From Martelella radicis (GTDB lineage: Bacteria > Pseudomonadota > Alphaproteobacteria > Rhizobiales > Rhizobiaceae): a DNA stretch of 64,000 nucleotides. Positions 1-8,106 of the stretch are shown one piece after another (position 1 is the first letter of the stretch; each line of letters begins with the position of its first letter). The stretch covers positions 1 to 64,000 of the forward strand of contig NZ_JACIDZ010000014.1 in the NCBI RefSeq assembly GCF_014196625.1, read 5' to 3'. The translations under genes were made by a program, and so were the position numbers. Under the pieces are notes generated by a model, which saw only the letters and a program-made list of their open reading frames with translations, searched no databases and was not told the DNA's origin.

Positions 1-192
1 CTGAGCCACAGCCTGTTGCGGCATGCCGCTGTAGAGCGCCACGCCGCTTGCCAGAAGCAGGGTCGTGAAAGCCGTTCCAGAAAGAAAGCGGGAAAGGCGA
101 TGCGGCCCGCACTCGCCGGAACCCGATACTCCCAGCCCAAAGCCGCCAAATCTCGTGGAACTTGCAGCCGTATCGCGAAATCTTGCAGACAT
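1..192 (-). CDS. Secreted protein, N-terminal fragment leaving the left edge
   Basis: The reverse strand stays open from an ATG at 192 to the window edge (64 codons, no stop). The product starts with about 35 polar residues containing several Arg, then a hydrophobic core (about residues 38-54, ending ...LLLASGVALYSG) and an AVA-Q type signal-peptidase site at the last visible residues. The long n-region before the hydrophobic core resembles the extended signal peptides of autotransporters and other large secreted proteins, but the mature protein lies outside the window and its function is unknown. A run of six G lies 8 bases before the ATG at 192; another in-frame ATG at 198 is too close to that run, so 192 is preferred. 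The AT-rich inverted repeats at 260-387 lie just upstream and may control it. Confidence 0.6.
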   Translation of the reverse strand, partial: MSARFRDTAASSTRFGGFGLGVSGSGECGPHRLSRFLSGTAFTTLLLASGVALYSGMPQQAVAQ

Positions 193-259
193 TTTCATCC
201 CCCCGGTTGACCGCCGTAGCAGCGTGGCCTCGTCGTTGCCTGAGCCAAAATTTAAAACG

Positions 260-311
260 CTACAAGTATAAATTCACTATTCATAGTTTATACTTGTAGT
301 AGACTCTACTA
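260..311. promoter_or_regulatory. Inverted-repeat cluster upstream of the left-edge gene
   Basis: Two overlapping palindromes. CTACAAGTATAAA (260-272) is repeated in perfect inversion as TTTATACTTGTAG (287-299), 13-base arms around a 14-base centre. The last bases also form the near-perfect palindrome TAGTAGA-C-TCTACTA (297-311). They lie about 70-120 bases upstream of the leftward start at 192, in a strongly AT-rich stretch within a GC-rich genome. Operator or promoter function is inferred from position. A hairpin terminator is less likely, because no gene is seen to end here. Confidence 0.5.
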
Positions 312-360
312 ATTAAATCATATCAACAAAAATAACTTTTTCAAATTGAATCTTTTCAGA

Positions 361-387
361 GTTTACTTCGATGTATACAAGTAAAAC
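361..387. promoter_or_regulatory. Second AAGTA-type inverted repeat
   Basis: TTTACTT (362-368) and AAGTAAA (379-385) form perfect 7-base arms around a 10-base centre. The right arm contains TACAAGTA, the same core as the larger palindrome at 260-299. Two related inverted repeats about 100 bases apart suggest paired binding sites for one regulator; this is inference only. Confidence 0.35.
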
Positions 388-760
388 AGAAGTTCTGACG
401 AAACGGTACTTCTCGCAGAGAGATGCCGAAGTCGTTTTGGGGCCAGCCTGCGTCGAAGGCGGCAGATGAAGAGAAGGGGCGCCTATGGAGCCAGCCGCAT
501 CACGAGGCTGTCTCACCTCGCCGCCCAAGAGGCTGAAACAATCACGAACGACAAGCCTCATGCTCTTTTCGTCCTGCTGATCATGGACTGAAGCTCGTCC
601 GTTTACACCTGCATGCTGCAGCCGCGGCCTACCCGAGCGAATATATGGGCGTGACGAGACGCCAAGGCGCCGCTGCCGCATCCGTAAAGCACGATTGAGC
701 AAGATAAAGCCGGTAACATTTAAGCTGCCGGGCTCTTCTCGCCGACTGAACGATACGCGC

Positions 761-799
761 AAAAAAAAAGGCCTGCGACAGACAACCCCGTCGCAGGCC
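761..799 (-). terminator. Rho-independent terminator of the leftward operon
   Basis: GGCCTGCGAC (770-779) and GTCGCAGGCC (790-799) form a perfect 10-bp stem with a 10-base loop. On the reverse strand the stem is followed directly by nine T (761-769 are all A on the top strand). It lies about 140 bases past the stop of the isoaspartyl peptidase gene and should end the leftward operon that begins at the GntR gene. Confidence 0.85.
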
Positions 800-840
800 C
801 TGAACGGACCGCCAAGAAGGCGGCGGTCCCATCCGGTTCT

Positions 841-943
841 TGAGCGCTTCCGCTCTTCTTCGAACCGCGAAATCGCTCTATCTCTTTGTTTCTGTGCGTT
901 CCCGGGCGGAAACCGGTACCCACTTTTCGTGGAAACGCTCTAG
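841..943. repeat. Rhizobial-type intergenic mosaic element
   Basis: The segment carries the blocks AATCGCTCTA, TTTGTTTCTGTGCGTTCCC, GGAAACCGGTACCCACTTTT and GTGGAAACGCTCTAGG. From memory these match the short non-coding mosaic elements (RIME-like) scattered between genes in Rhizobium, Sinorhizobium, Mesorhizobium and relatives. It sits between the terminator at 761-799 and the stop of the peptidase gene at 940. A related degenerate copy appears at 51422-51514. Family assignment is by recollection of the consensus, not a search. Confidence 0.65.
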
Positions 944-1866
944 GACCGGTAAATAGCCGTAACGGCTTCCTCGCCGGCGCGGACATGACCGCGATACATA
1001 CCTTCGGAGTTGAACGGCAGCGTGATATTGCCGTCCCGGTCAACCGCGATGACGCCGCCGGAGCCATCGTTTTCGCCGAGATCGACCATCACCACATGAC
1101 GCGCGGCCTCTTCCAGGCTCTCGCCCTTGTAGCGCATGCGCGCAGCGATCTCGGACGCTGCCGTCCAGCGGATGAAGATCTCGCCGTGGCCTGTGCCGGA
1201 CACAGCGCAGGTGGCATTGTCGGCATAGGTGCCGGCGCCGATCATCGGCGTGTCGCCAATGCGGCCCTTGGCCTTGCCGGTCCAGCCGCCGGTGGAGGTG
1301 GCGGCCGCCAGGTTGCCGTCATTGTCGCAGGCCACAGCGCCAACCGTGCCATGGCGGCGGGCCGGGTCGGCGTCATCCTCGCCCTTGGCCTTCATCTTCA
1401 GCGTTTCCTGAAGCGCGTCCCAGCGAGCCTGCGTGAAGAAATAGTCCTTGTCGGCGAATTCGACGCCGGCGTTACGGGCAATTTCCAGCGCATTCGGCCC
1501 GGTCATGCAGACATGGACCGTGTGTTCCATCACCGCGCGCGCCGCCAGAACCGGGTTCTTCGGCCCGAAAATGCTGGCAACCGTGCCAGCCTTGCGGTCG
1601 CGTCCATCCATGACGGCAGCATCCATTTCCTGCTCGCCATGATCGGTGAACACCGCGCCGCGCCCGGCATTGAAGAGCGGCTCGTCTTCCAGCGCGCAGA
1701 CGGCGGCCGTTACCGCATCAAGCGCTGCCCCACCATCCTTCAGCACGGCTTCACCTGCTTCCAGCGCCCGGCGAAGGCCTGCGTGATAGGCCGCTTCCTT
1801 TTCCGGCGTCATCTTCGATTTCAAAATGGTTCCGGCCCCGCCATGGACCGCGAGAGAATAACGCAT
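940..1866 (-). CDS. Isoaspartyl peptidase / type III L-asparaginase (Ntn hydrolase)
   Basis: A 308-residue plant-type asparaginase, cytoplasmic. The family cleaves isoaspartyl (beta-linked) dipeptides and L-asparagine after autocatalytic splitting into alpha and beta chains. The nucleophile should be Thr174 in the HGTVGAVA motif, which would become the N-terminus of the beta chain. The N-terminal VHGGAGT, the NAGRGAVF block (66-73) and the GGWTGK/GRIGD and SGTGHGE substrate loops are all present. Length is normal. The start at 1866 is preceded by GGAG 7 bases upstream and lies 2 bases after the stop of the deacetylase gene, so it is the last gene of the leftward GntR operon. A longer frame runs upstream but overlaps the previous gene and lacks family similarity. 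Confidence 0.92.
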   Translation of the reverse strand: MRYSLAVHGGAGTILKSKMTPEKEAAYHAGLRRALEAGEAVLKDGGAALDAVTAAVCALEDEPLFNAGRGAVFTDHGEQEMDAAVMDGRDRKAGTVASIFGPKNPVLAARAVMEHTVHVCMTGPNALEIARNAGVEFADKDYFFTQARWDALQETLKMKAKGEDDADPARRHGTVGAVACDNDGNLAAATSTGGWTGKAKGRIGDTPMIGAGTYADNATCAVSGTGHGEIFIRWTAASEIAARMRYKGESLEEAARHVVMVDLGENDGSGGVIAVDRDGNITLPFNSEGMYRGHVRAGEEAVTAIYRS

Positions 1867-1868
1867 GT

Positions 1869-2762
1869 CTACTCCTTCAGCCCGGCTTCGGTAGCACAGT
1901 AGCGGGCGATATCGGCATGGGTGGCAATCCAGCAATCACCCTTTGACGTGATGTGCGACAGAAGCTCTTCCAGAATAAAAATCCGCGAACGATAGCCGGT
2001 GATGTGCGGGTGCATGGTCAGAAGGAACATGCCGCCCTCTTCATAGGCGCCATCGAACTCGCGACGAAAGATATCGAGCACATCGGTCGGCGGCGTATAG
2101 GGCCGCTGCGCGCCAAAACGGTTCATCATGAAATAGACCGCATCATCGCGGATCCATTCGACCGGCAGCTCGACGATGCCTGTGCGCTCGCCATTGTCGA
2201 GGATCTCGTAAGGATCGTCATCGGCAAACAGCGAACTGTCGTAGACGAGACCGAGTTCGCGCGCGATCTTCAGCGTCACATCGGAATAATCCCATGACGG
2301 CGTGCGCATGCCGACGGGACGGGTGCCGGTGAGCTTTTCCAGCGTATCGGCGGAGCGGAGCATCAGTTCGCGCTCCTTGTCGGCGGGCACCTGCGCATTG
2401 CGCTCGTGGATCCAGCCGTGAAGCGCGATCTCGTGGCCATCCTCGGCCAGCGATTTCTGTTCTTCCGGATGCAGCAGCGCGGAGACGGCGGGCACGAAGA
2501 AACTTGCCTTTGCGCCAAAGCGATCGAGCACCTTGCGGATGCGCGGGATGCCCCGCCTTGCGCCAAACTCACCCCAGCTGAGGCGAGCGGGCGACTCCCC
2601 GCCATCGCGCAACTCATTGGTCTCGTGGTCGCTATCGAAGCTGAGCGCCACCGCGCAGCGCGCGCCGCCGGGCCAGGCCTTCGGCAGCAGGCTCTTGCCC
2701 GCGCGCACCTGATTGACCCGGCCGCGCCAGGTCGCCTCGTCCCATTCATAGGGTTCGCTCAT
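1869..2762 (-). CDS. CE4 polysaccharide deacetylase-family hydrolase (HpPgdA/imidase-like)
   Basis: 297 residues with the NodB-homology fold: motif 1 SFDSDHE (41-47, Asp43/Asp45), metal-binding H115-x3-H119 in HGWIHE, and a RTPSWDYS block typical of the allantoinase/HpPgdA branch. No signal peptide, so it is cytoplasmic and unlikely to act on cell-wall polymer; some members of this branch have, as I recall, been described as hydrolases of small cyclic amides or imides. Its start overlaps the SDR stop (ATGA). Context with creatininase-family, SDR, reductase and isoaspartyl peptidase genes favours a small-molecule C-N hydrolase. The substrate is not determined. Confidence 0.85.
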   Translation of the reverse strand: MSEPYEWDEATWRGRVNQVRAGKSLLPKAWPGGARCAVALSFDSDHETNELRDGGESPARLSWGEFGARRGIPRIRKVLDRFGAKASFFVPAVSALLHPEEQKSLAEDGHEIALHGWIHERNAQVPADKERELMLRSADTLEKLTGTRPVGMRTPSWDYSDVTLKIARELGLVYDSSLFADDDPYEILDNGERTGIVELPVEWIRDDAVYFMMNRFGAQRPYTPPTDVLDIFRREFDGAYEEGGMFLLTMHPHITGYRSRIFILEELLSHITSKGDCWIATHADIARYCATEAGLKE

Positions 2763-3511
2763 GCATGGCCTCCATCGACCGAAAGAATTTGTCCGCTGAT
2801 CCAGCCGGCTTGCGGCGAGGCCAGAAAGGTGACGGCATTTGCAATGTCGGCCGGCGCACCAAGTCGGCGCATGTGTATTCCGCCGATGACGGCCTTCTGC
2901 CGCTCTTCGCCGAAGGCCGCCCACTGCTTTTGCGTGGACGGGTTGGAAAGGACGAAACCGGGCGCCACGGAATTGACCGTGATGCCGAAGGGGCCGAGTT
3001 CCAGCGCAAGCTGTTTCGTCAGGCCGACAAGCGCGTGCTTGGCGCTGGCATAGGCCTGAATGCCGGTCAAGCTCGGTCGCAGGCCTGCACCTGAGGAGAT
3101 GGTGATAATCCGGCCTTCGCCGCGCGCTTTCATATCGGGCGCCGCAGCCTGCACGCACCACATGGCGGCGTCGACATTGGCCTGAAAGATCACATGCCAG
3201 TCATCCTCGCCGATTTCTTCGATCGGGCGGCCAGCCTGCCCGCGCACACCACCGGCTGATGTGACAAGCCCGTCGATACGGCCATGCTGTGAGAGCACGG
3301 ACCGGATTGCCGCATGCGCGCCCTTACGCGAGCCAAGATCGGCCTGATGCAGGCTGATGCCGTCACCAAGAAGCGGTTTCATGCCATCGCCGTCGATATC
3401 GATGGCGGCGACAGCAGCGCCAGACGCCTTGAGCTGGCGGGCGATGGCCGCGCCGATACCCTGCGCCGCACCGGTGACGGCGAAAACCTTGCTGGAAAGA
3501 TCTAGCTGCAC
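2759..3511 (-). CDS. Short-chain dehydrogenase/reductase
   Basis: 250 residues, classical SDR, cytoplasmic NAD(P)-dependent oxidoreductase. TGAAQGIG cofactor motif near residue 14, an Asp at the end of strand 2 (AIDIDG) that favours NAD(H), TSAGG in place of the usual NNAG, catalytic Ser in ISSGAG and YASAK active site, then a C-terminal GQILSVDGG. The replacement of NNAG by TSAG is mildly atypical. It starts with GTG at 3511, 10 bases inside the end of the reductase gene, and ends in a 4-base overlap with the deacetylase gene, so it is translationally coupled on both sides. Substrate unknown; presumably a hydroxyl or keto intermediate of the operon's pathway. Confidence 0.9.
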   Translation of the reverse strand: MQLDLSSKVFAVTGAAQGIGAAIARQLKASGAAVAAIDIDGDGMKPLLGDGISLHQADLGSRKGAHAAIRSVLSQHGRIDGLVTSAGGVRGQAGRPIEEIGEDDWHVIFQANVDAAMWCVQAAAPDMKARGEGRIITISSGAGLRPSLTGIQAYASAKHALVGLTKQLALELGPFGITVNSVAPGFVLSNPSTQKQWAAFGEERQKAVIGGIHMRRLGAPADIANAVTFLASPQAGWISGQILSVDGGHA

Positions 3512-4521
3512 AGCAGCACCATCTCATCGACAAGGGCCGCCGATTGCTCGCGCTTGCCGTCCTCGATGTCGTGAATGAGGTCGACCATCTTCGCGAGGGC
3601 GGGAACGGCAAGACCGTGCGCGGCGGCAAGCGGGATCATCGTGCCGATCTGCGCATCCACTTCCGTCTTGCGCTTGCGCACGGCAAGGTCGCGCCAGATG
3701 CCGGAATGGGTCTTGGCCGTCTTGCGGTTATGCGCCACCATCTTGTCGAGCGCCGCCAGCATACCTTCGGGATCAGCCGCCAGAAAGGCCGCCGGATCAA
3801 AACCGTTGAAGCCAAGCGGGCTTGCGCCCTCGGCCTCGGCCAGCAGCATCACCTCATGGCCGAGCTTTTCGTAGACGACGCGATGTTCCGGCCGCGCCAT
3901 CGCATCCGACATGGAATCCGGCGTCAGTGCGGTACAGAACAGCAGCGAGCCATAGCCCATCTTGCCCCAGAGATAACCCCAGATATTGTCGGTCGCCACG
4001 GCATCCGGCTCGACCAGCGACAGAAGCTTGTGCACCTCGGCAACACGCGGCGTCATCCGGCCATCAAGTTCGCCGACAGCAACGGCAGCGCGGTTGCCAT
4101 AAAGAATGCGGCCCGGCTCCAGCCAGTCGGCACCATAATTGACGAAGCAACCGACGGTGTTTTCAGCGCCGATCTTTTCCGCAATCACCTTTTCATTGAG
4201 GCCATTCTGGGCGGAGACGACATAGCCGTCTTCCGCCAGATGCGGGATGAGCATGTCGAGCGCGCCTGCCGTATGATGCGCCTTGACCGCCAGAAACACG
4301 CGGTCGAATTGTCCTTCAAGTTCATCCGGCGTGCTCGCCTTCAGGACCTGCCTGAACTCCTCCACCGGGCCTTCGATCTTCAGGCCAGTGGTGCGCATCG
4401 CCTCGACATGTTCAGGCACGATATCGACCATGTGAACATCATGGCCGGCGCGGGCGAAATAGGCACCGAGAACGCCGCCGATCGCGCCGGCGCCCCAGAT
4501 CAGGATTGGCGAATTGCTCAT
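3502..4521 (-). CDS. Ketopantoate reductase-family (PanE/ApbA) oxidoreductase
   Basis: 339 residues, NADPH-dependent reductase of 2-oxo acids with an N-terminal Rossmann domain (GAGAIGG near residue 11), the central AVKAH block holding the second nucleotide contacts, and an all-alpha C-terminal domain with the WGKM lysine motif. True pantothenate PanE proteins are slightly shorter; in a catabolic operon a paralogue acting on another 2-oxo acid is more likely. The start overlaps the creatininase stop by 4 bases (ATGA), and the end overlaps the SDR start. Substrate unknown. Confidence 0.88.
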   Translation of the reverse strand: MSNSPILIWGAGAIGGVLGAYFARAGHDVHMVDIVPEHVEAMRTTGLKIEGPVEEFRQVLKASTPDELEGQFDRVFLAVKAHHTAGALDMLIPHLAEDGYVVSAQNGLNEKVIAEKIGAENTVGCFVNYGADWLEPGRILYGNRAAVAVGELDGRMTPRVAEVHKLLSLVEPDAVATDNIWGYLWGKMGYGSLLFCTALTPDSMSDAMARPEHRVVYEKLGHEVMLLAEAEGASPLGFNGFDPAAFLAADPEGMLAALDKMVAHNRKTAKTHSGIWRDLAVRKRKTEVDAQIGTMIPLAAAHGLAVPALAKMVDLIHDIEDGKREQSAALVDEMVLLCS

Positions 4522-5219
4522 GCCCAGTCACCCTCGATCAGGGCGCGGGTTTCTTCGACAGCCACGGACCAGAGCCGGTCCATGTCTTCATCGGGGCGCT
4601 GGTAGAGACCACCATAATTGCCATCGCCGATCAGCGCGCGAACGCCAGCGGCATTGCGATCGCGCAGGCGGTCGAAATCGACATAGGGCTTCTGCTCGGC
4701 CGGCATCTCGCGGCCCGGCAGGCGCGTCCAGGCAAAATTCTCCATCCAGCTGGCGTGGCTGGCGATGGGATCGATCTCGCGGACGGTCGCAAACGTCTTC
4801 GGCGCCCGCCACCAGTCATGGAAGCGGCAGCGCGCGCCTTCGTGACGCTCCATCCATTCCATGGTGACCGGCTGCACCGGCGTATTGCCGCCATGGCCGT
4901 TGACGACCAGGATACGGCGAAAGCCCGTCGCATAGAGACTGTCGAGAATGTCTGAGACAAGCGCTGCATAGGTCGAGAGCTTCAGCGTGACGCTGCCCGG
5001 AAAAGCCATGAAATACGGCGTCAGCCCATAGGCAACGGCGGGAAACACCGGAACGCCGAGCGGCTCGGCGGCATCGGCTGCGACCTTTTCGGACAGGATG
5101 CTGTCGACGGAGAGGCTGAGAAAGGCGTGCTGCTCGGTACTGCCAAGCGGCAGGACGCAACGGTCATCTGCCTTCAGATAGTCCTCGATTTCACCCCAGT
5201 TGCTTTCGGAAATTTTCAA
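4518..5219 (-). CDS. Creatininase-family amidohydrolase
   Basis: 233 residues, the usual length of the family, whose members hydrolyse cyclic or linear amides (creatinine to creatine; formamides in cofactor pathways) with two metal ions. Metal ligands visible are Glu29 and His31 in GSTEQH, Asp39, and the NGHGGN loop (107-112), with a later SHASWMENF segment supplying the last Glu. The start is TTG at 5219: GGAGGGG lies 6 bases upstream and no better start is in frame. It overlaps the end of the GntR gene by 29 bases. Whether it acts on creatinine itself cannot be told; no creatinase accompanies it. Confidence 0.88.
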   Translation of the reverse strand: MKISESNWGEIEDYLKADDRCVLPLGSTEQHAFLSLSVDSILSEKVAADAAEPLGVPVFPAVAYGLTPYFMAFPGSVTLKLSTYAALVSDILDSLYATGFRRILVVNGHGGNTPVQPVTMEWMERHEGARCRFHDWWRAPKTFATVREIDPIASHASWMENFAWTRLPGREMPAEQKPYVDFDRLRDRNAAGVRALIGDGNYGGLYQRPDEDMDRLWSVAVEETRALIEGDWA

Positions 5220-6216
5220 CGTTGCCCCTCCGTTTTTTGAGGATTTTTGTTCTGTAGGCTTCGATTGTGGGAAGCAGTTCCTTCCGCACGGAATGAATGT
5301 CGGGCGTGTGCCGGTATTCGAAGGCGCGCTGGTCGGATCTCAGCGTCTCAAGCAGATATTCGGCCCCCGTCGCATAGACCAGCACATCGGCCGAAGCGAT
5401 CGCCTCCTCCACGCCAGGCTCGCCGCGCACCACCATCTTCAACTCGGTGATATGCGGACCGAACCGTCGGATACCGGCCTTCATCAGCGTCACGAACGTA
5501 TCGAAATAAGAATAGCCGACGACCTCGGCATCGGTCGCAAGCGAGGCCAGGGAGACACGCGTCGCCTCATCCGGAATCAGCGTGACGCCGGTAATCGGCG
5601 TGTCAGCAAAATGGTCGCGAGCGGGCTTGAGGAGGCTGCGCGGCGAAATCACCAGATCGACGCTGTCAGGGGCGACATTCTCAAGCATGTCCATGGTCGC
5701 GACCGAAAGCGTGTCGCCATGGGCAAGATGCGGGCGCAGCGCCGCAGCATAAGCTTCGGTCGCCTCGACAAAATTACCGACGATCAGAAGCCGCATGTTC
5801 ATGTTCGGCCTGCTGGAAGACATGGAGACCCGCGTCGCCAGTTCGGCAGGCGAAATGCCGCAATCGCGCCCAAGCTCAACCAATTCCGCAATCCGCATAT
5901 CGAGTTCGCGCAGCCGTACCTGGTTTGCCGGAACGGAAATGCTTTTGACGAATGTGCCGGAACCGACGCGACCCTCCGTATGCCCGACTTCCTGCAACGC
6001 GGCGTAGACGGTGCTGACGGTCACAGGCGAAATGCCAAGCCTTGACGCAAGCGAGCGCACGGAAGGCATGCGGCCACCGGCCGGCAACTCTCCGGACGCG
6101 ATCCCGAACTCCAACGCTCCGCGCAACTGCACCGAAACGGCAACAGAAGAAGAGCGGTCAATGGCATCGACGATGCGATCCATTGCCTGATCGAATTGCA
6201 CCTGCGTGTCTGTCAT
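5191..6216 (-). CDS. GntR-family transcriptional regulator with atypical effector domain
   Basis: 341 residues. The N-terminal winged helix (about 25-95) carries the GntR signature: ELPAGGRMPSVRSLASRLGIS, then PVTVSTVYAALQEVG. The rest is neither an FCD/UTRA nor an aminotransferase domain; it looks like an alpha/beta sensor domain with alternating strands (LLIVGNF, DLVISPR, TGVTLIP, VVGYSY, DVLVYATG), possibly a periplasmic-binding-protein-like fold. It is first in the leftward operon and divergent from the peptide ABC operon, so it probably controls both in response to the imported compound. Start chosen at 6216; a longer frame from 6264 reaches into the divergent promoter region. Confidence 0.88.
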   Translation of the reverse strand: MTDTQVQFDQAMDRIVDAIDRSSSVAVSVQLRGALEFGIASGELPAGGRMPSVRSLASRLGISPVTVSTVYAALQEVGHTEGRVGSGTFVKSISVPANQVRLRELDMRIAELVELGRDCGISPAELATRVSMSSSRPNMNMRLLIVGNFVEATEAYAAALRPHLAHGDTLSVATMDMLENVAPDSVDLVISPRSLLKPARDHFADTPITGVTLIPDEATRVSLASLATDAEVVGYSYFDTFVTLMKAGIRRFGPHITELKMVVRGEPGVEEAIASADVLVYATGAEYLLETLRSDQRAFEYRHTPDIHSVRKELLPTIEAYRTKILKKRRGNVENFRKQLG

Positions 6217-6306
6217 AGTGTTATAATGGACAAAAACACCCAACCTGCCAAGCCTTTGAAGCAACTGTTTTTATGTTTTCAAAATGATATTTGTCTCAGT
6301 TCAGGG

Positions 6307-6336
6307 TTGACCGTTTCAAAAAATCGGGACTATCGT
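6307..6336 (+). promoter_or_regulatory. Candidate promoter of the peptide ABC operon
   Basis: TTGACC (6307-6312), an 18-base spacer and TATCGT (6331-6336) resemble a sigma-70 promoter, 34 bases before the binding-protein start. The 153-base divergent region must also hold the GntR operator, which I could not identify with confidence. Confidence 0.4.
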
Positions 6337-6369
6337 ATCAGTCAGTTGAAACAAAGGGGAACAAACCTG

Positions 6370-7941
6370 ATGAAAAAAGCTCTTCTCCGTTCCGCCGTCA
6401 CCGCGCTTGCGCTGATGGCAGCGGCGCCGGCGGTGCTTGCCGACGACCTGATCATCGGCCTGCGCGCCGGCCCGGACTCCATTGATCCGCACTGGTCGAC
6501 GCTCGGCAGCCAGGCCGAAGCGCTGCGCCACATCTATGACACGGTCGTTGATGTCGACGATAAGCTGCAGCTGAAACCCGGCCTCGCCGTCAGCTGGGAG
6601 CCGATCGACGACACGACCTGGGAATTCAAGCTGCGCGAAGGCGTAAAATTCCATGACGGCTCTGACTTCACCGCCGAAGACGTCAAGTTCTCGATCGAGC
6701 GCATTCCGGAAGTCACCGGCCCGATGCCGATGACGCTCTACACGAAATATGTCGACAGCGTCGAAGTGGTCGACGACTACACGCTGCGCGTCCATACAAA
6801 GGGCATGGCGCCTGCGCTCCCCAACGACTTTACCCGCCTCTTCGTCGTCTCCGACGGAACCAGCATGGAAGCCCGCAACGAGGAGTTCAACTCCGGCGAA
6901 GCCGCCATCGGCACTGGCCCCTACAAATTCGTCTCCTGGGAGCCCAAGGGTGATCTGGTGCTCGAGCGCTTTGACGGCTACTGGGGCGAAGAACCGGCCT
7001 GGGAAAAGGTCATCCGTCGCGAAATCCCGGATGACGCCGCCCGTGTCGCGGCCCTGCGTTCCGGCGATGTCGACATGATCAACTACGTTCCGGCGTCCGA
7101 CTATCTGGCCTTCCAGAACGATGACAGCCTGGAAACCTTCATCTCCGACTCGATCTACATCCTCAACATCGCGCCGAGCGTGAAGGATGAAGAACCGCAG
7201 CCGATCACCGTCGACGGCGAGCCGGTCGACGGCAACCCGCTGCAGGACCTGCGCGTCCGCAAGGCGCTTGACCTTGCCATCAATCGCGACGTGCTGGTCA
7301 ATGTCGTCCTCGAAGGTCTCGGCAACCCCGCAAATCAGCTGATGCCGGAAGGCTTCTTCGGCTATTCGGAAGAACTCGGCCCGCGCGAATACGATATCGA
7401 ACAGGCCAAGGCGCTCTTGGCAGAGGCCGGCTATCCGGACGGTTTCGAGATCGACTTCACCTGCACCAACAACCGCGTTCCCGGCGATGCCGTGGTCTGC
7501 GAAGCGCTCGCCCAGATGTGGGCCCGCCTTGGCCTGAAGGTGAACGCACAGGCTCTCAACGGCACGGTCTTCTTCCCCGCCGCAGCGCGCGAGGAATACA
7601 CGATGACCATGTCGGCATGGGGCACGCTGACGGGTGAAGCCGCCTACACCTATGGTGCGCTGACCCACACCAAGGACGCGGAAAAGGGCTTCGGCAACTT
7701 CAACCGCACCGGCTATTCCAACCCGGAATTCGACAAGGTCTTCGACGAAGGCACGCAGACGCTCGATGCCGAGGCACGCAAGAAGCTTTATGAAGAAGCT
7801 TCCTACATTGCCATGGAAGACCGCGCCCTGATCCCGACCGTCATCCTGCAGACCGTCTGGGCCGCTGATGCCGACACCATCGAAATCACGCCGCGCGTCG
7901 ACCAGGAAACGCGCGCTTACGAGATCACGCCCGCCAAGTAA
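6370..7941 (+). CDS. Peptide/nickel-type ABC transporter substrate-binding protein
   Basis: 523 residues, SBP_bac_5 (cluster C) family, periplasmic. Signal peptide 1-24 ending AVLA-D. The N-terminal IIGLRAGPDSIDPHWST and the central LREGVKFHDGSDFTAEDVKFSIER are hallmarks of Dpp/Opp-type binding proteins, as are the GTGPYKFVSWE and VRKALDLAINRD blocks. It captures the substrate for the permease and ATPase genes downstream. ATG at 6370 has AGGGGAAC upstream; earlier in-frame starts would remove the signal-peptide character. Ligand may be a dipeptide, a peptide derivative or another amine. Its mRNA is followed by a strong hairpin before the permease gene. Confidence 0.93.
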   Translation: MKKALLRSAVTALALMAAAPAVLADDLIIGLRAGPDSIDPHWSTLGSQAEALRHIYDTVVDVDDKLQLKPGLAVSWEPIDDTTWEFKLREGVKFHDGSDFTAEDVKFSIERIPEVTGPMPMTLYTKYVDSVEVVDDYTLRVHTKGMAPALPNDFTRLFVVSDGTSMEARNEEFNSGEAAIGTGPYKFVSWEPKGDLVLERFDGYWGEEPAWEKVIRREIPDDAARVAALRSGDVDMINYVPASDYLAFQNDDSLETFISDSIYILNIAPSVKDEEPQPITVDGEPVDGNPLQDLRVRKALDLAINRDVLVNVVLEGLGNPANQLMPEGFFGYSEELGPREYDIEQAKALLAEAGYPDGFEIDFTCTNNRVPGDAVVCEALAQMWARLGLKVNAQALNGTVFFPAAAREEYTMTMSAWGTLTGEAAYTYGALTHTKDAEKGFGNFNRTGYSNPEFDKVFDEGTQTLDAEARKKLYEEASYIAMEDRALIPTVILQTVWAADADTIEITPRVDQETRAYEITPAK

Positions 7942-7978
7942 GGCGGCGCGGCGAACGCTCGTGCGCCAGGGCGTTCAC

Positions 7979-8007
7979 GGGGCTGCGGCAGGTATCGCCG
8001 CAGCCCC
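7979..8007 (+). other. Intercistronic stem-loop after binding-protein gene
   Basis: GGGGCTGCGGC (7979-7989) and GCCGCAGCCCC (7997-8007) form a perfect 11-bp stem with a 7-base loop, 38 bases after the stop. No U-run follows, so it more likely protects the upstream message or partly attenuates read-through than fully terminates. Confidence 0.7.
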
Positions 8008-8106
8008 TCATCGGCGAATTGATACCCGGCCAGATGCCGGATGATGCCATTCGTGCGATATTCAGCGCGTCGCGCAGATGCGCATGCTCTATTCCAAGAG
8101 GCTTAG

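Larger units (their letters stand above)
193..939. other. Long gap without a convincing gene
   Basis: This 747-base stretch holds the palindromes at 260-387, a leftward terminator at 761-799 and a rhizobial-type intergenic element at 841-943. Between about 400 and 750 I find no reading frame with a ribosome binding site, recognisable protein composition or domain; the open frames there read as low-information Arg/Ser-rich peptides. A small RNA cannot be excluded. Confidence 0.5.

Noticed and set aside
313-762. Leftward open frame of 149 codons in the left gap
   Set aside because: No ribosome site, no domain-like segments, low-information Arg/Ser-rich composition; it also crosses into the terminator region.
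886-1902. Rightward frame of 338 codons opposite the isoaspartyl peptidase
   Set aside because: It is the antisense of a clear, motif-complete gene; long antisense frames are common at this GC content.
6219-6224. TATAAC on the reverse strand as -10 box of the GntR gene
   Set aside because: It is only 3 bases from the ATG, so the transcript would begin at or after the start codon, and no matching -35 box was found.
6316-7668. Leftward frame of 450 codons opposite the peptide-binding protein
   Set aside because: Antisense shadow of a gene with signal peptide and family motifs; its own product is low-complexity Gly/Val/Asp-rich.
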